A stretch of 64,000 nt of DNA from Pseudomaricurvus alcaniphilus (lineage in GTDB: Bacteria > Pseudomonadota > Gammaproteobacteria > Pseudomonadales > Cellvibrionaceae): positions 124,001 through 188,000 of the forward strand of contig NZ_JAAOIX010000008.1 of the NCBI RefSeq assembly GCF_011440395.1. The letters run 5' to 3'. The translations under genes were made by a program, and so were the position numbers. The first letter of the stretch is position 1; every line of letters starts with the position of its first letter. Below the pieces are notes generated by a model. That model was not told the DNA's origin. It worked only from the letters and a program-made list of their open reading frames with translations, and ran no database searches. Positions 43,593 through 51,998 of this stretch are shown piece after piece.

Positions 43593-45992
43593 GTGGGTGA
43601 GAAACAAAAAGCTCGAACCGATACTCTGGTAGCCTTGCGCGGTGCCCTGCCTGGCCAGACCGCGGCGATCATGCTGCTGGTCGTGCTGGTTGTGATCGCC
43701 AGCGCGCTCTACACCCACCGCATTTTTGTCGCCGCGGCGAGCGAGAAACAACTGCTTCAACTTAGCCAATTGGAAGCCCGCCAGCGAGCAGAGGTCATTG
43801 GCGCCTACATTCAGGGCAAGCAGAAACAGCTGGACGGTTTTTCCAGCCGAGACTCAATGCTCAATGCCGTCCAGACCGGGCGCCCCGAAGCTCTCGCAAC
43901 CGCATTAACTGCGCTGCAACTCACTTTCCCGGAAGCCCTGTCGATTCGCCTGTTCGGGCTCGATCGCAAGGAGCGCCGGCTGACCGCCAGCGCCGACCAG
44001 GCGCTGAGTTTTATCGAGCAGGATATGATCAACCGCGCCGAACAGGGCGACCCGGTAGCGGCGGAGTTGATACGGGTTGAAAACGATTGGCAGCTGCTCC
44101 TTATCAGCCCAATAGCCAGCGCGGCGGACGCCGCCGTGAGCGGTACCGTGCTGGCAGCCTTACCCGCCGCGCCCCTGCTGCAGGCCATGGCCAGTAAACA
44201 GTCTCTCGGCCAGGCCCGCCTGCTGCGCGAGACTCCGGGCAGGCCCTTCGTAATCTATCAGACCGGCAGTGGTGACGCCGGCCAGGCAGCCACCGTCAGT
44301 GTCGCCAGCAGCGATTGGCAAGTAGAGTTCCGGCCCTCACCGAAACTGGCCGCCGAAGCCCGGCAGAGCCCGCTACTGTTAATTGCCATTCACGTGTTGA
44401 TCGGCGCAGGCTTGCTGATCCTGGTCTGGCAGCTGCGGCACAAGGTCGCCGCCAGCAGGGCGACGACCCTGGCCAGCAAGCACCCGGGCAAAGCCGCTGC
44501 CGCCGGGGCCAGCGACATTCTCGATATCCAGATATCCAGCGAAGATGCGGGAATCCTGGTACTCGAAGAGCACGATAATGACGAGCGCCAACCGCCGGCA
44601 AGCCCCCCAAGCGCGATCGAACTGCCCGGCAACGTGTTTCGCGCCTACGATATTCGTGGTATCGCCACTACGGAAATTACCGCAGAGTTTGCCAGGCTGG
44701 TAGGTCAGGCGGTAGCCAGTGAGGCCCTGGCCGCCGGGGAAACCGCTCTCTATGTGGCGCGCGATGGCCGCAGCCACAGCCCCGAGCTGTGCGAAGCGCT
44801 GATCGAAGGGGTGCTCAGCACCGGTTGCCAGATGATCTACCTGGGCGCTGTGCCCACTCCCTTGCTGTACTTCGCCACGTGCGAGTTCGAGGCCAGTAAC
44901 AGCGGGGTTATGGTGACCGCCAGTCACAACAGCGCCGAGTACAACGGCTTCAAAATTGTGATTCAGGGCAAAACCCTGGTGGCTGAAGGGGTCCAGAGGA
45001 TCAAGCAGCGCATGAGCAGCGGCGACTTGTTCCAGGGCCGCGGTGAGCGCCTGGAACAACAGGTAATTGCAGACTATATCGATCGTATTTTCTCCGACGT
45101 AGCCCTGGCCGGCAGCGTCAAGCTGGTGGTAGATGCCGGCAACGGCATCACCGGTGAGGTGGCGCCACTGCTGTTTGAAGAGCTGGGCTGCGAAGTGGTG
45201 CCTCTGCACTGCGAGGTCGATGGCAGGTTTCCCAACCACGATCCGGACCCCACCATCGTCGCCAACCTGCAGGACCTGATCGCCACAGTGCAGAGCAGCG
45301 GTGCCGACCTCGGCGTCGCCCTGGACGGCGACGGCGACCGCCTGGTGGTGGTAACGCCCAAAGGCGACATTATCTGGCCCGACCGACTGCTGATGCTGTT
45401 TGCCCGGGATATCGTCTCCGGCAATCCGGGAGCTGATGTGCTGTTTGATGTGAAGTCGACGCGGGAATTGAACGCCCTGGTCAGCAGCTACGGCGGCCGG
45501 CCTATCATGTGGAAAACCGGCCACTCCAATATGAAAACCAAGATGCAGGAGACCGGCGCCCTGGTGGGCGGAGAGATGTCCGGCCATATTTTCATCAAGG
45601 ATCGCTGGTACGGCTTTGATGATGGCATGTACGCAGCCGCACGACTGCTGGAAATCATGACCCTGCGGGACCAGGACATCGACTCGCTATTTGCCAGTTT
45701 CCCCTCGCCACCGTCGACCCCGGAGCTTAAGATAGCGGTTAACGAGGCCGATAAATTCGCCCTTATCGAGCAGCTGAAAAAACAGGCCCAATTCGAAAAT
45801 GGCAGCGCCAATACCCTCGATGGCATGCGGGTCGAATTCCCCACGGGCTGGGGCCTGGTGCGAGCCTCCAATACTTCGGCGGCCCTGACCCTCAGGTTTG
45901 AGGCGGACAGCGAAGAAGAATTGCAGGCTATCCAGGCCCTGTTTAAACGCGAACTGTCGAAGGTCGACAGCTCGCTGCAATTTCCCTTTTAA
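43593..45992 (+). CDS. algC: Phosphomannomutase/phosphoglucomutase AlgC with membrane-anchored sensor-like extension
   Basis: 799 residues from a GTG with AAGGA about 9 bases upstream. Residues 26-45 and 261-280 are membrane segments enclosing a ~215-residue periplasmic domain; 281-344 is a linker. The core (345-799) is a complete alpha-D-phosphohexomutase: TASHN with catalytic Ser444, the magnesium loop DGDGDR (578-583), sugar loop GEMSGH (660-665) and phosphate loop RASNTS (757-762). It interconverts mannose- or glucose-1-phosphate and 6-phosphate for alginate, LPS and rhamnose precursors. Long AlgC forms are known in pseudomonads; the role of the extension is unclear. It is followed by argB after 24 bases. 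Confidence 0.93.
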   Translation: MGEKQKARTDTLVALRGALPGQTAAIMLLVVLVVIASALYTHRIFVAAASEKQLLQLSQLEARQRAEVIGAYIQGKQKQLDGFSSRDSMLNAVQTGRPEALATALTALQLTFPEALSIRLFGLDRKERRLTASADQALSFIEQDMINRAEQGDPVAAELIRVENDWQLLLISPIASAADAAVSGTVLAALPAAPLLQAMASKQSLGQARLLRETPGRPFVIYQTGSGDAGQAATVSVASSDWQVEFRPSPKLAAEARQSPLLLIAIHVLIGAGLLILVWQLRHKVAASRATTLASKHPGKAAAAGASDILDIQISSEDAGILVLEEHDNDERQPPASPPSAIELPGNVFRAYDIRGIATTEITAEFARLVGQAVASEALAAGETALYVARDGRSHSPELCEALIEGVLSTGCQMIYLGAVPTPLLYFATCEFEASNSGVMVTASHNSAEYNGFKIVIQGKTLVAEGVQRIKQRMSSGDLFQGRGERLEQQVIADYIDRIFSDVALAGSVKLVVDAGNGITGEVAPLLFEELGCEVVPLHCEVDGRFPNHDPDPTIVANLQDLIATVQSSGADLGVALDGDGDRLVVVTPKGDIIWPDRLLMLFARDIVSGNPGADVLFDVKSTRELNALVSSYGGRPIMWKTGHSNMKTKMQETGALVGGEMSGHIFIKDRWYGFDDGMYAAARLLEIMTLRDQDIDSLFASFPSPPSTPELKIAVNEADKFALIEQLKKQAQFENGSANTLDGMRVEFPTGWGLVRASNTSAALTLRFEADSEEELQAIQALFKRELSKVDSSLQFPF

Positions 45993-46916
<924 letters not shown>

Positions 46917-47024
46917 AACAGTATAAATCGCACGTTGCAGGCGGGGAGCCTATTGGCCAAAATACACGGCTCACCCAACTGTCCCGATCCCAAAAACATA
47001 GCATCCAGTCAATCAGTCGCCATT

Positions 47025-47648
47025 ATGACCAAGTCCAGCAACAAGGTTTCGCGCCGCGAACAGATTCTTCAGGCCCTGGCTCATATGTTGGAAGTGGCCC
47101 CGGGTGCCCGCATTACCACGGCGGCACTGGCACGGGAAGTCGGTGTTTCAGAGGCGGCGCTCTACCGCCACTTTCCCAGTAAATCGAAGATGTTTGAGGG
47201 CTTGCTGGAGTTTATCGAAGAGACCATTTTTTCCCGAGTCACTCTTATTCTGGCCGAGCCAAATCCGGCGCTGGAAAAGTGCAACAAAATCCTGTTACTG
47301 CTGCTGTCCTTCACCGAGCGCAACCCCGGTATCACGCGCCTGCTCACTGGCGACGCCCTGACCGGTGAGACCGAGCGCCTGCGCGCCCGGGTGGTGCAAT
47401 TCTTTGAACGATTGGAAACCCAAATAAAGCAGATTTTGCGCGAAGCTGAGGTGCGAGAGGGGCTGCGGCCGATCATTCCTGTGACTGCCGCCGCCAACCT
47501 GCTGTTAGTCACGGCAGAAGGCAAGATTGCCCAGTTTGTCCGCAGCGAATTCAAGCGCGGGCCCACCCAGCTGTGGGAGGAACAGTGGCCAGTGCTGGTG
47601 AGCGGTTTTTTCCAGCAGGTTCCGGTGGCTCTCAACCAGGCCAATTAA
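47025..47648 (+). CDS. slmA: Nucleoid occlusion factor SlmA
   Basis: 207 residues (E. coli 198). TetR-type [63 protein letters not shown]; the C-terminal domain ends with [24 protein letters not shown]. It binds chromosomal SBS sites and inhibits FtsZ ring formation over the nucleoid. The ATG at 47025 is chosen by family match. In E. coli slmA follows dut; here it follows argB. It is convergent with the diguanylate cyclase gene. Confidence 0.95.
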   Translation: MTKSSNKVSRREQILQALAHMLEVAPGARITTAALAREVGVSEAALYRHFPSKSKMFEGLLEFIEETIFSRVTLILAEPNPALEKCNKILLLLLSFTERNPGITRLLTGDALTGETERLRARVVQFFERLETQIKQILREAEVREGLRPIIPVTAAANLLLVTAEGKIAQFVRSEFKRGPTQLWEEQWPVLVSGFFQQVPVALNQAN

Positions 47649-47678
47649 CGCGCTATACGCGGCGCCTGGAGGCCTCTC

Positions 47679-49190
47679 TCACTCCTCTTTCAAACAGCGA
47701 TTGCGACCTTCTTCCTTGGCTCGATAGAGCACCTTGTCAGCACGCTCGAAGGCTTTCTCAATACTCTCCTCAGGCCTGACTTCCACCAGCCCGAGGGACA
47801 GAGTGACTCGCAGGGGCTCCTGCTTGAAACGGAAGGGCGCTTCGGCAATCGCTGCGCGGATTTTATCCATCAACTGCCAGCCCATTTGCAGGGGCGTCTG
47901 TGGCAGCAGCATGACAAACTCTTCACCGCCGTAGCGAGCAATAAAATCCGTCGCTCGCAGGCGCTGGGAAATGGTCTTTGCCAACACTTGCAGTACCCGG
48001 TCACCAGTCTGGTGGCCAAATTTATCGTTGATGGCCTTGAACTTGTCGATATCACAAACCGCCAAAGTCAATGCCTGGTCGTCGCGCTGCTTGCGCATCC
48101 ACTCAGCGTGGGCACGCTGATTATAAGCTTCCCGATTGGGCAGCCCGGTGAGCACGTCAGTGGTGGCCTTTTGCTTCTGGGTTTCCAGCTCTTGCTTGGC
48201 CGTTTTGGCCTCTTCCTCCACCTGGCGCAGGCGGCTGGTCAGTATATCCAGTTGACCACTGGCGCGAACCTCGTCGCGACTTTTCTGGCGTTTATCGAGG
48301 GCCTCCTGAATCAAACCCAGGTGCTCATCGATCTCCTGCTTCAGAGTGTCGAGCTTGTTCGCCTGCTGCACTGACTTGCCCATAGAGTTTAACTGCTGGT
48401 GTAACTGCAGCTCCAGCTCCTGGTCCGCCGCCACCTCTTTTTGGTAACTGCTGGCGACCCCGCCCAGGCGAGCGACCACACCTTCGAGCTGCTGATGCAT
48501 ACGCAGCAAATAATTTTTGTGCTCTTCATCAGCTCGCAGGTAAGACTGCAGTGCCAGATCGCGCACATCTTCCAGCGTCGGCACCAGCTCCCGCCAGGAG
48601 AATTCGCCTGCCAGCCTCGCCCGCGCATTTTTGGCTTTTTGGCGGGTGCACTCCACCGGCTCTATACGGTCCAGAAACTCCAGCAGAATGCCCTGAATTC
48701 GGTCCTTGTCCTCGGCAAACAGGGTTTCAAACTGGCGCTCCAGGGAGGCGGTCGCCGAATCGGGCCCACGCGCCGGCAGGATCGCATCCAGCTCCCGCGC
48801 CAAACCTTCGTTTATCAATAGTTCATCGGCATCCGGATAACCGTTGCCATTGAGGTTACTGCCGTCGCCAGCGGACTCGGTGCGCCCCAGAAAACAATCC
48901 AGCTGCCCTGCAGAACCGCTGAGCGGTGGTTCGTCCACCTGTTCCAGCCGCAGCAGGGTTTCTTCCAGCCGCTCTACCGCCAGGGTCAACTGGCCATCGC
49001 TATTGGCACTGGCCCTCAGCTTACCCAGCTCCCGGTCGAGCCCGTCGTCACGCCCCTCCGCAGCGAGACTGACGCGCACCAAGGCCCTGCGCAAGAGCTT
49101 GTGCCGACGCTCAAACTGTTTCTTCAGGCGATCGCGTTCATCCAGAGAGTTGAGGTACTTCTCCCGCCAATCGCTGACGTTACTGCTCAT
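47679..49190 (-). CDS. Diguanylate cyclase (GGDEF), cytosolic with coiled-coil sensor region
   Basis: 503 residues, no membrane segment or signal peptide. About 330 residues of helical, coiled-coil sequence (WREKYLNSLDERDRLKKQFERRHKLLRRAL at the start; QLHQQLNSMGKSVQQANKLDTLKQEIDEHLGLIQEAL in the middle) precede the cyclase domain. The active site is RYGGEEFVMLLPQT, with the allosteric inhibitory site RATD exactly five residues before GGEEF; the domain ends VSLGLVEVRPEESIEKAFERADKVLYRAKEEGRNR. It should make c-di-GMP and be product-inhibited. Its input signal is unknown. It is a single-gene unit. Confidence 0.93.
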   Translation of the reverse strand: MSSNVSDWREKYLNSLDERDRLKKQFERRHKLLRRALVRVSLAAEGRDDGLDRELGKLRASANSDGQLTLAVERLEETLLRLEQVDEPPLSGSAGQLDCFLGRTESAGDGSNLNGNGYPDADELLINEGLARELDAILPARGPDSATASLERQFETLFAEDKDRIQGILLEFLDRIEPVECTRQKAKNARARLAGEFSWRELVPTLEDVRDLALQSYLRADEEHKNYLLRMHQQLEGVVARLGGVASSYQKEVAADQELELQLHQQLNSMGKSVQQANKLDTLKQEIDEHLGLIQEALDKRQKSRDEVRASGQLDILTSRLRQVEEEAKTAKQELETQKQKATTDVLTGLPNREAYNQRAHAEWMRKQRDDQALTLAVCDIDKFKAINDKFGHQTGDRVLQVLAKTISQRLRATDFIARYGGEEFVMLLPQTPLQMGWQLMDKIRAAIAEAPFRFKQEPLRVTLSLGLVEVRPEESIEKAFERADKVLYRAKEEGRNRCLKEE

Positions 49191-49302
49191 AAACTACTTG
49201 CCCGGTTGCAAACTCTCTAGAGTATAGTCGTTTTAGCGCAGTTTCGTAGGCCGCAGCGCCAGGCGCACCCAAGCGGTCCAACCCGACGTAATCCTCCCGG
49301 CT

Positions 49303-49947
49303 TCAGGAGCGTTCGGCGCGGATTTTAGCAACCAGGAAGTCCGCTACTTTTAGCATGTTTTCCTGGCTGCCGGCGAGCTTGGAGCTGATCCGATACTTGC
49401 CATCGACGATGATTTCCGGGGTACCTGTAATGCCGTAGCTGCGCGCCCTGGAGCTGGCTTGCTTGACCTGGCTGGTCACACCGAAAGAGTTAAACGCCTT
49501 GTCAAAGGTCTCCTGGTCGACACCGTAATCGGCAAAGAAAGTCGCCAGTGACCCCTTATCCGCCAGACGCTTGCCCTGCAGGTTGAGCGCGTTGAACAGG
49601 GGCTGGTGAACCTTGTCGAGAATATTCAGGGCCTTGGCCACGTAAAAGGCCCGCGCGTGAACCTCCATGGTGTCATTCCACATGGCGGGGCTCTGCTGAA
49701 AATTCACATCACCGGCCTGCTTCAGGCTCCACTGGTGCACCATGGGCTCAAAGTGAAAACAGTGGCCACAGCCGTACCAGAATACTTCGGTAACCTCGAT
49801 CCTGTTGGGGTCCTGGGTTCGCACCGGATTATCCAACTCAATAAAGTGCACGCCTTCACGGTAGGCCTGGCCCCTGGCGGTATCTTCGGCGCAAGCCAGC
49901 AGTGAAAACAACAGTGCAAATACGCTTACCAGTACTCGCATAAACAT
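49303..49947 (-). CDS. dsbA: Thiol:disulfide interchange protein DsbA
   Basis: 214 residues with a signal peptide (LVSVFALLFSLLACA). The active site is C60-G-H-C63 in FWYGCGHCFHFEP, and the cis-proline loop is GITGTPEIIVDGKY. It introduces disulfides into periplasmic proteins and is reoxidised by DsbB (20.5 kb). GGGAG lies 4 bases before the first ATG and 10 before a second at 49941; either gives the same mature protein. It lies downstream of cytochrome c4, as in Pseudomonas. Confidence 0.95.
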   Translation of the reverse strand: MFMRVLVSVFALLFSLLACAEDTARGQAYREGVHFIELDNPVRTQDPNRIEVTEVFWYGCGHCFHFEPMVHQWSLKQAGDVNFQQSPAMWNDTMEVHARAFYVAKALNILDKVHQPLFNALNLQGKRLADKGSLATFFADYGVDQETFDKAFNSFGVTSQVKQASSRARSYGITGTPEIIVDGKYRISSKLAGSQENMLKVADFLVAKIRAERS

Positions 49948-50291
49948 TACTCCCTAATCAATTCATTCAATTTGTATGTAATATGGCGGAATGCCGAACC
50001 CGCTTTGAGACACAACCTGTGCGACGCAACCAGCTATATGACCACAAGCCCTGCCAGACTATCCATTGTTCCGGCGATTCCATTGTCCAGACTATTGTCC
50101 GGGCACGGCGCTTAACTCAAGCTGAACATCCGGCAAAAACATCAGGCACAAAAGGACACAAACCATAATCCTGAACAGGATAGACCAAAACAATTGACCT
50201 AACCGTTACACCTGAAAAATGTGCCTGAGCGCAGCACCTGTAAATGATCATGGACGGTGCCCCCTGGCAAACGTCACAAACAGTGGGCATA
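49948..50291. other. Intergenic region between dsbA and cytochrome c4
   Basis: About 340 bases. No gene or family resemblance is seen. It should contain the dsbA promoter; the terminator of the cytochrome gene closes its far end. A loose repetition of TTGTCCAGACTATTG-like text near 50067-50100 is the only pattern noticed. Confidence 0.4.
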
Positions 50292-50317
50292 AAAAAAGCG
50301 GCCGCAGCCGCTTTTTT
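50292..50317. terminator. Terminator of the cytochrome c4 gene
   Basis: AAAAAAGCGG pairs with CCGCTTTTTT around 6 bases, giving U-tracts on both strands. It begins 12 bases beyond the cytochrome stop. Confidence 0.88.
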
Positions 50318-50328
50318 AAGGGTGATGC

Positions 50329-50982
50329 CTAGTTCAGCCCGGCAATGTAATTTGCCAGCGCCTTGATATCGGCATCGCTCAGGTACTCAGCCACCTGGCG
50401 CATGATTTTCTGGTCGCCGTCGTTAACACGCTCACCGGCCCTGAAGGCACGCAGCTGCTTCTCAATGTAATCGGGGTGCTGGCCGCTCAGGCGCGGATAG
50501 CCAGCCGGCTCATTGCCGAGCCCTCGGGGCGAATGACAACCGGTACAGGCCGGAGTACCCACCACCGGATTGCCGGCACGATAGATTTTTTGACCCAGCG
50601 CCAGCCCGTCAACCTCGATGCCGGCATTGACCCGCAGGCGAATCTCCTTGGCACCGGACAGCTGCATAGGCTTGCTGGCAAAAAAAGCGGCCATGTCCGC
50701 CAAATCCTGATCGGATGAATTGTCCAGCAGACCAGTCATCTCTACCACCGGGCGCGTGCCGGCCTTGATGTCCTGTAATTGCTTGAGCAGGTACTTCTCC
50801 CCCAGACCAGCCAATTTGGGGAAATTCGGTGCCAGGCTATTGCCGTCAGCACCATGACAAGCGGCACAGACCGCTACCTTGCCTTCACCCGCGGCGGCAT
50901 CACCACCGGCCAGCGCTTGCTGGGTGGCAGCAGCGGTGATTAAAGCCAGAGCCATTGCGGCATTCCTAAAGATGTTTTTCAT
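50329..50982 (-). CDS. Diheme cytochrome c4
   Basis: 217 residues with a signal peptide (AAMALALITAAATQQALA). Two heme c sites: C39-A-A-C-H43 and C146-T-G-C-H150, with axial Met candidates MTGL and the RQVAEYLSDADIKALANYIAGL end. Cytochrome c4 carries electrons to terminal oxidases in the periplasm; an aa3-type oxidase cluster is at the right end of this window. Its order with engB, polA and dsbA is as in Pseudomonas. Confidence 0.95.
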   Translation of the reverse strand: MKNIFRNAAMALALITAAATQQALAGGDAAAGEGKVAVCAACHGADGNSLAPNFPKLAGLGEKYLLKQLQDIKAGTRPVVEMTGLLDNSSDQDLADMAAFFASKPMQLSGAKEIRLRVNAGIEVDGLALGQKIYRAGNPVVGTPACTGCHSPRGLGNEPAGYPRLSGQHPDYIEKQLRAFRAGERVNDGDQKIMRQVAEYLSDADIKALANYIAGLN

Positions 50983-51156
50983 CGGCTAATCCATCAATAA
51001 TGTTGTGATTACGCAATTGCCCTCTGCCTGCCTAACCTGCTAGGGTCTGGTGTCCGCGAGTCGAGCCGGCGACAATTACTCTGGCCGTGCGTGGCCAAAA
51101 ACCGCGACATTATATACTAACTATCTGAAATCACACTATTTTTACAGGGTTATCTC

Positions 51157-51810
51157 TTGAGCAACAGCAACTCCCCGCTTCACTACGACAGCGCCGCCTT
51201 CCTCACCAGCGCCGCCAATATATATCAGTGCCCCGCCGACGAAGGTGCGGAAGTGGCTTTTGCGGGCCGTTCCAATGCTGGAAAGTCCAGTGCTATCAAT
51301 ACTTTAACCCGCAATAGCAAGCTCGCTAGAACCAGTAAAACCCCCGGGCGAACCCAGTTGATCAACCTGTTTTCCCTCACCGAGCGGCAGCGACTGGTGG
51401 ATTTACCAGGCTATGGCTTTGCCAAAGTACCACTGAAAATGAAGCAGGAGTGGGAGCGCAACCTGGCCGAATACCTGCAAAAGCGCCAGTGCTTGCGTGG
51501 GCTGGTGCTATTGATGGACATTCGCCATCCCCTGCAGGAGTTCGATACGCGGATGCTGAACTGGGCCATCGAACGGGAGATGCCGGTGCATTGTCTGCTC
51601 ACCAAGGCGGACAAGCTGAAGAAGGGGCCGGCCCAGGCAACGCTGCTGGCGCTGCAAAAACACCTGCGCGAGGCACAAGTTGCCGACCTGGTATCTGCGC
51701 AATTGTTTTCCTCCCTCAAGGGCAGCGGGATCAAACAGTTGGCGGCGCAGCTGGACCAGTGGCTATATTTGCCGCCCGCGTCCCCTGCGGGAATTGGGCC
51801 AGGCGAATAG
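51157..51810 (+). CDS. yihA: Ribosome biogenesis GTPase EngB/YihA (TTG start)
   Basis: 217 residues. G1 is [13 protein letters not shown]2 [13 protein letters not shown]3 DLPGYGFA and G4 TKADKLKKG: the complete TrmE-Era-EngB set. It helps assemble the 50S subunit. The start is a TTG at 51157, with AGGG about 8 bases upstream; no ATG exists before G1. It is convergent with polA, with the predicted small RNA gene between them. The C-terminus is slightly longer than in E. coli. Confidence 0.95.
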   Translation: MSNSNSPLHYDSAAFLTSAANIYQCPADEGAEVAFAGRSNAGKSSAINTLTRNSKLARTSKTPGRTQLINLFSLTERQRLVDLPGYGFAKVPLKMKQEWERNLAEYLQKRQCLRGLVLLMDIRHPLQEFDTRMLNWAIEREMPVHCLLTKADKLKKGPAQATLLALQKHLREAQVADLVSAQLFSSLKGSGIKQLAAQLDQWLYLPPASPAGIGPGE

Positions 51811-51832
51811 GCAGCGGCGCCAAATAGCAGGT

Positions 51833-51927
51833 AAAAAAAAGCCCCGGTAAACCGGGGCGCTTTTTAAAAAAGCTGATGGCAAAAAGACCATTTAAGTAAG
51901 GAGAGCAAGACACCATGAAATATCTTG
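51833..51927 (-). ncRNA. Predicted sigmaE-dependent small RNA (Spot 42/ErsA locus)
   Basis: A transcript of about 95 nt is predicted in the polA-engB gap, in the direction of polA. It starts with a hairpin GCAAGA (51928-51923) / TCTTGC (51910-51905). An unpaired CTCTCCTTACTTAA follows, whose CUCCUU is complementary to Shine-Dalgarno sequences. A small AUGG/CCAU hairpin with a U-rich loop comes next, then GCCCCGGT/ACCGGGGC and a run of eight T (51840-51833). A GAACTT-N16-TCTTA promoter lies directly upstream. The locus carries Spot 42 (spf) in E. coli and ErsA, which represses algC, in P. aeruginosa. No homology search was possible, so identity with either is inference. Confidence 0.6.
51841..51866. 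terminator. Terminator shared by engB and the small RNA
   Basis: GCCCCGG (51841-51847) pairs with CCGGGGC (51852-51858). On the plus strand it is followed by GCTTTTT and ends engB; on the minus strand it is followed by eight T and ends the predicted small RNA. The minus-strand U-tract is the stronger one. Confidence 0.85.
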
Positions 51928-51931
51928 CTAA

Positions 51932-51959
51932 TTAAGACCCGCAGCAACCAGAAAAGTTC
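51932..51959 (-). promoter_or_regulatory. SigmaE-type promoter of the predicted small RNA
   Basis: Minus strand GAACTT (51959-51954), 16 bases, then TCTTAA (51937-51932), located 40-67 bases beyond the polA stop. Spacing and -10 are the same as in the rpoH promoter at 35628-35654. ErsA of P. aeruginosa is transcribed by the equivalent factor AlgU. Confidence 0.62.
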
Positions 51960-51998
51960 ATACCACCACACGGAAAAAAGTATATTTTTACCCGGCTA

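Noticed and set aside
51979-51984. TATACT on the minus strand as a sigma70 -10 for the predicted small RNA
   Set aside because: No -35 at the right distance (a sequence like GCTCAC is there), and the GAACTT-N16-TCTTAA pair downstream fits the transcript better.
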